From positions 1 to 15,133 of the forward strand of contig CAMLQS010000099.1 of the NCBI GenBank assembly GCA_946482165.1: DNA of 15,133 nucleotides, given 5' to 3'. The stretch comes from an uncultured Verrucomicrobiota bacterium. Its GTDB lineage: Bacteria > Verrucomicrobiota > Verrucomicrobiae > Opitutales > Opitutaceae. Position numbers and translations under genes: made by a program. Positions 14,179-15,133 of this stretch are shown piece by piece (position 1 is the stretch's first letter; each line of letters starts with the position of its first letter). The notes below the pieces were generated by a model. That model was given only the letters and a program-made list of their open reading frames with translations. It had not been told where the DNA came from and did no database searches.

Positions 14179-15133
14179 GTGCCCCGCCTCCACCTCCGGA
14201 CCACCGTCCACTCCGCGCCCGGCCACGAGCGACGCGTCAACGAGGATGCCGCCCTTTTCAGGGTTTACCGTGACGACACCGTCCTCGCCGTCGTCGCGGA
14301 CGGAGTGGGCTCCGCGCGCGCCGGAGGCGAGGCCGCCCGCCGGGCGGTCGACATGCTCGCCGATTGCTTCGCCGCCCGCACCCCCGCCTGGAGCCCGCGC
14401 CGCGCGCTGGCCGAGTTTACCTCGCGCATCAACCGCCAGCTCCTGCGCGAGAGCCAGGCCCGCTACGAGCAACCCGAGCTCGTCACCACTCTCGCCGCGG
14501 TAGTCATCGCCGGATCGCGCGCCTACCTCGCCTGTCTCGGCGATTCGCCCGTCTACCTTTGTCGCGCCGGCCGCCTCGCACTGATTTCCGAGCTGCATCT
14601 CTCGACTCTTCCCGGACAGGAGGGCGCGCTTACCCAGGCGCTCGGCCTCACGACGGAGGCGTCTCCTTTTTTCCACGAACTCGACCTCGCGCCCGGGGAC
14701 ACGCTGCTCCTCTGCACCGACGGCGTCGCCGTGCCCCTCGGCGAAGAACGCCTCGCTCAACTCCTCGCCCGCTCCGCCGCCGCCCGCGCCATCGTAAGCA
14801 CCGCGCACGATCCCGAACTGCCCGCCAATCTCGAACGCGCCCACCCCGACGACGCCACCGCGCTCGTTCTCGAAGTCACCGGCCGAGACGATTCCGCCAG
14901 TCCCGGGCAAACGCTCGAGATCGTTCCCTCGCTCAACGCGGGCGACAGTTTCCCCGACGGCACGCTCGTCCGCCCGCTGGACGACTCGCGCCGGGTCTGG
15001 ATCGCCGATTCCGCCATCGGCAAGGTGGTCCTAAAATTCCCCGCTCTTGACTCCGCCAACGACGAGACCCGCACCGACGGCTTCCTCCGTGAGGCGTGGC
15101 AAGCCGCCCGCCTCGATTTCCCCGGCTTCGTCC
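14179..15133 (+). CDS. Bifunctional PP2C phosphatase / Ser-Thr protein kinase (5' part)
   Basis: 318 codons are visible from GTG 14179 and the frame runs off the right edge. Residues about 8-235 are a complete PP2C domain: RRVNEDA (18-24), ADGVGSARAGG with Asp41, LGDSPVYL with Asp122, CTDGV with Asp181, and DDAT (Asp224-Asp225), all metal-ligand positions. A kinase N-lobe starts at about 255, with VVLKFP giving the probable ATP-binding Lys286 and FLREAWQAAR the alpha-C Glu305. The catalytic loop lies outside. A comparable fusion lies between nasA and nirB in Pseudomonas aeruginosa (PA1782). Targets are unknown; a role in controlling nitrate assimilation is inferred from position. The GTG is chosen because no ATG precedes the PP2C motif in this frame. 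Confidence 0.9.
   Translation, partial: MPRLHLRTTVHSAPGHERRVNEDAALFRVYRDDTVLAVVADGVGSARAGGEAARRAVDMLADCFAARTPAWSPRRALAEFTSRINRQLLRESQARYEQPELVTTLAAVVIAGSRAYLACLGDSPVYLCRAGRLALISELHLSTLPGQEGALTQALGLTTEASPFFHELDLAPGDTLLLCTDGVAVPLGEERLAQLLARSAAARAIVSTAHDPELPANLERAHPDDATALVLEVTGRDDSASPGQTLEIVPSLNAGDSFPDGTLVRPLDDSRRVWIADSAIGKVVLKFPALDSANDETRTDGFLREAWQAARLDFPGFV

Noticed and set aside
1..15133. tRNA, rRNA, CRISPR array, IS transposase or prophage genes
   Set aside because: No cloverleaf with a TTCRANNC-type arm, no regularly spaced repeats and no transposase or integrase motifs were seen on either strand.

Overview
This is a GC-rich bacterial window with strongly C-ending codons, few recognisable Shine-Dalgarno sequences, an outer membrane (two beta-barrel porins) and a four-helix-bundle gene of a type common in Verrucomicrobia. 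Together these suggest an Opitutaceae-like verrucomicrobium. That assignment is inference from gene content and style; no rRNA is present to confirm it.

Left end (1-1966, + strand): the last codons of ileS, a DksA/TraR-like protein with a long Lys/Ala/Pro-rich tail and an almost cysteine-free zinc finger, and lspA. The ileS-lspA neighbourhood is a classic housekeeping cluster. A LysR-type regulator (2133-3044, - strand) converges on lspA and is divergent from everything to its right.

Centre (3162-10794, + strand): a nitrate/cyanate/bicarbonate-type ABC uptake operon. It holds a signal-less NrtA/NasS-like protein, a Tat-exported NrtA-like binding protein, an NrtB-like permease, two NrtC/NrtD-like ATPases and an outer-membrane porin, and it ends at a strong intrinsic terminator. 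Two things interrupt it. A pair of tandem palindromes lies between nrtA and nrtB. A 440-bp unit carrying an antisense four-helix-bundle gene between imperfect 25-bp inverted repeats fills almost all the space between nrtB and nrtC.

Right part (10826-15133, + strand): cyanase (cynS), a second alginate-export-type porin with its own terminator, a NarK/NasA-type nitrate/nitrite MFS transporter preceded by a hairpin that abuts its start codon, and the first 318 codons of a PP2C phosphatase-Ser/Thr kinase fusion. That fusion is typical of nitrate-assimilation loci (compare the nasA-kinase-nirB-nirD order in Pseudomonas), so nirBD/nasC-type genes are predicted just beyond the right edge.

Read together, the locus takes small nitrogenous anions through the outer membrane (two porins) and the inner membrane (an ABC system plus an MFS transporter), turns cyanate into ammonia and CO2, and senses substrate with a LysR protein, a cytosolic NrtA-like protein and possibly a kinase/phosphatase. 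The most unusual signals are the inverted-repeat-bounded four-helix-bundle unit, the paired degeneracy of the two ATPases, and the cytosolic NrtA paralogue without a visible NasT.
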